64,000 nucleotides of DNA, from assembly GCF_031582965.1 (NCBI RefSeq), contig NZ_CP134049.1, positions 620,001 through 684,000 on the forward strand, given 5' to 3'. The stretch is from Bacillus sp. NEB1478 (GTDB lineage: Bacteria > Bacillota > Bacilli > Bacillales > Fictibacillaceae). How positions within the stretch are numbered: position 1 is the first letter of the stretch; each line of letters starts with the position of its first letter. A model generated the notes under the pieces. That model was given only the letters and a program-made list of their open reading frames with translations, made no database searches and was not told where the DNA came from. Position numbers and translations under genes: made by a program. This document shows, piece after piece, positions 63,591 to 64,000 of this stretch.

Positions 63591-64000
63591 TTGTTAAGGT
63601 TGTCTGCTATCCTGTTTTTAACCATCACAATCTGGTTGTGTTTAGTTGTTACTCCAAGTGCTGCAGGGAATCCAAATGAAAGGCTGGCGGGTAAAAATCG
63701 ATTTGAGGTAGCGGTCAACGTTTCTAAAAAAGGTTGGCCAGAGGGATCTGAAACTATTCTTATAGCGAACCATAACTCTTTTGCGGATGCTTTATCAGCT
63801 TCACCATTAGCCTATAAAGTAAATGGACCAATTCTCTTAACACTAAATGATGAAATACAAGCAGCCACCAAAAATGAAATTCTTCGACTTCGTCCTAAAA
63901 AAGCCTACATCATAGGGGGAAATGGAAGTGTTTCAGATAGTGTATATCGTGAAGTAAATAAGATGGTGAAGGATGTAATCCGAATAGGTGGAAAAGATAG
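63591..64000 (+). CDS. CWB2 repeat protein (3' partial)
   Basis: The secreted protein is cut by the window edge, with 136 codons visible. A TTG start at 63591 follows GGGAAGGGG by about ten bases. The signal peptide (1-26, ending PSAAG) leads straight into the first CWB2 repeat (RLAGKNRFEVAVNVSKKGWP, SFADALSASPLAYKV, YIIGGNGSVS) and the start of a second (RIGGKD). The first repeat is close to those of the 41290 and 43110 genes. The effector domain, if any, lies outside the window. Confidence 0.85.
   Translation, partial: MLRLSAILFLTITIWLCLVVTPSAAGNPNERLAGKNRFEVAVNVSKKGWPEGSETILIANHNSFADALSASPLAYKVNGPILLTLNDEIQAATKNEILRLRPKKAYIIGGNGSVSDSVYREVNKMVKDVIRIGGKD

Noticed and set aside
1..64000. tRNA or rRNA genes, insertion sequences, prophage
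   Set aside because: No cloverleaf, rRNA-like block, transposase or phage structural gene was recognised on either strand.

Overview
The window looks like one chromosomal segment of a low-GC Gram-positive bacterium of the Bacillaceae (Bacillus/Fictibacillus-like). Supporting signs are strong AGGAGG ribosome-binding sites with frequent TTG starts, CcpA cre sites, a SigB-type and a WalR-type promoter signal, B. subtilis-type cell-wall genes (pbpC, lytC, tagU, gtaB, tuaD homologues) and a 191-bp intergenic repeat of a type I recognise from Bacillaceae genomes. The genus is inferred, not proven. No rRNA, tRNA, CRISPR array, insertion sequence or prophage was seen.

Positions 1-10890, carbohydrate use. 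A sugar ABC-transport operon (two permeases, the first cut by the window edge) carries a cytoplasmic 'glycoamylase'-family protein and a GH35 beta-galactosidase. A GntR/UTRA regulator follows, then a fructose/mannosylglycerate-type PTS permease (IIABC) and a GH38 alpha-mannosidase, an arrangement like mngR-mngA-mngB. The PTS promoter is overlapped by a full-match cre site and followed by a GTATATAC operator-like palindrome.

Positions 10890-30870, mixed housekeeping. In order: a 191-bp Bacillaceae repeat and a dispersed array of ~21-bp units; a HupE/UreJ-like membrane protein with an EF-hand; a giant secreted LTD/PHP/OmpL47-repeat protein of about 2256 residues; an MFS exporter with a small partner gene; an mtnK-mtnA-class II aldolase operon that looks like a 5-deoxyribose/methylthioribose 'DHAP shunt' under a cre site; two small ORFs; a PfpI-like protein; an argininosuccinate-lyase paralogue; an Ohr peroxidase with a SigB-like promoter; an SGNH hydrolase-like protein; VanZ; DUF2584; two small membrane proteins; and a C39-like peptidase.

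Positions 31000-64000, a cell-envelope island. It holds two NlpC/P60 endopeptidases (one with a perfect WalR box), a PBP2A/PbpC-type transpeptidase, two S8 proteases, galE, an LtaS-like sulfatase and a LytC-type amidase. Five proteins carry cell-wall-binding repeat 2 (CWB2), one of them cut by the right edge. Two paralogues carry a dimethylformamidase-beta-like domain; one has CWB2 repeats and the other seems to have lost them. The island continues with galU/gtaB, an LCP ligase (TagU-like) and a seven-gene polysaccharide operon (GT2, GT4, flippase, HprK-like ATPase, GT4, UDP-glucose dehydrogenase, Wzy-type polymerase). The likely logic is that galE, galU and UDP-glucose dehydrogenase supply UDP-sugars, the operon builds and exports a uronic-acid-containing (teichuronic-acid-like) polymer, LCP attaches it to peptidoglycan, and CWB2 proteins dock non-covalently on an anionic polymer. 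This resembles the layout of the C. difficile cwp/PSII locus and the B. subtilis lyt-tag-tua region. The polysaccharide operon is visibly more AT-rich than the left half of the window.
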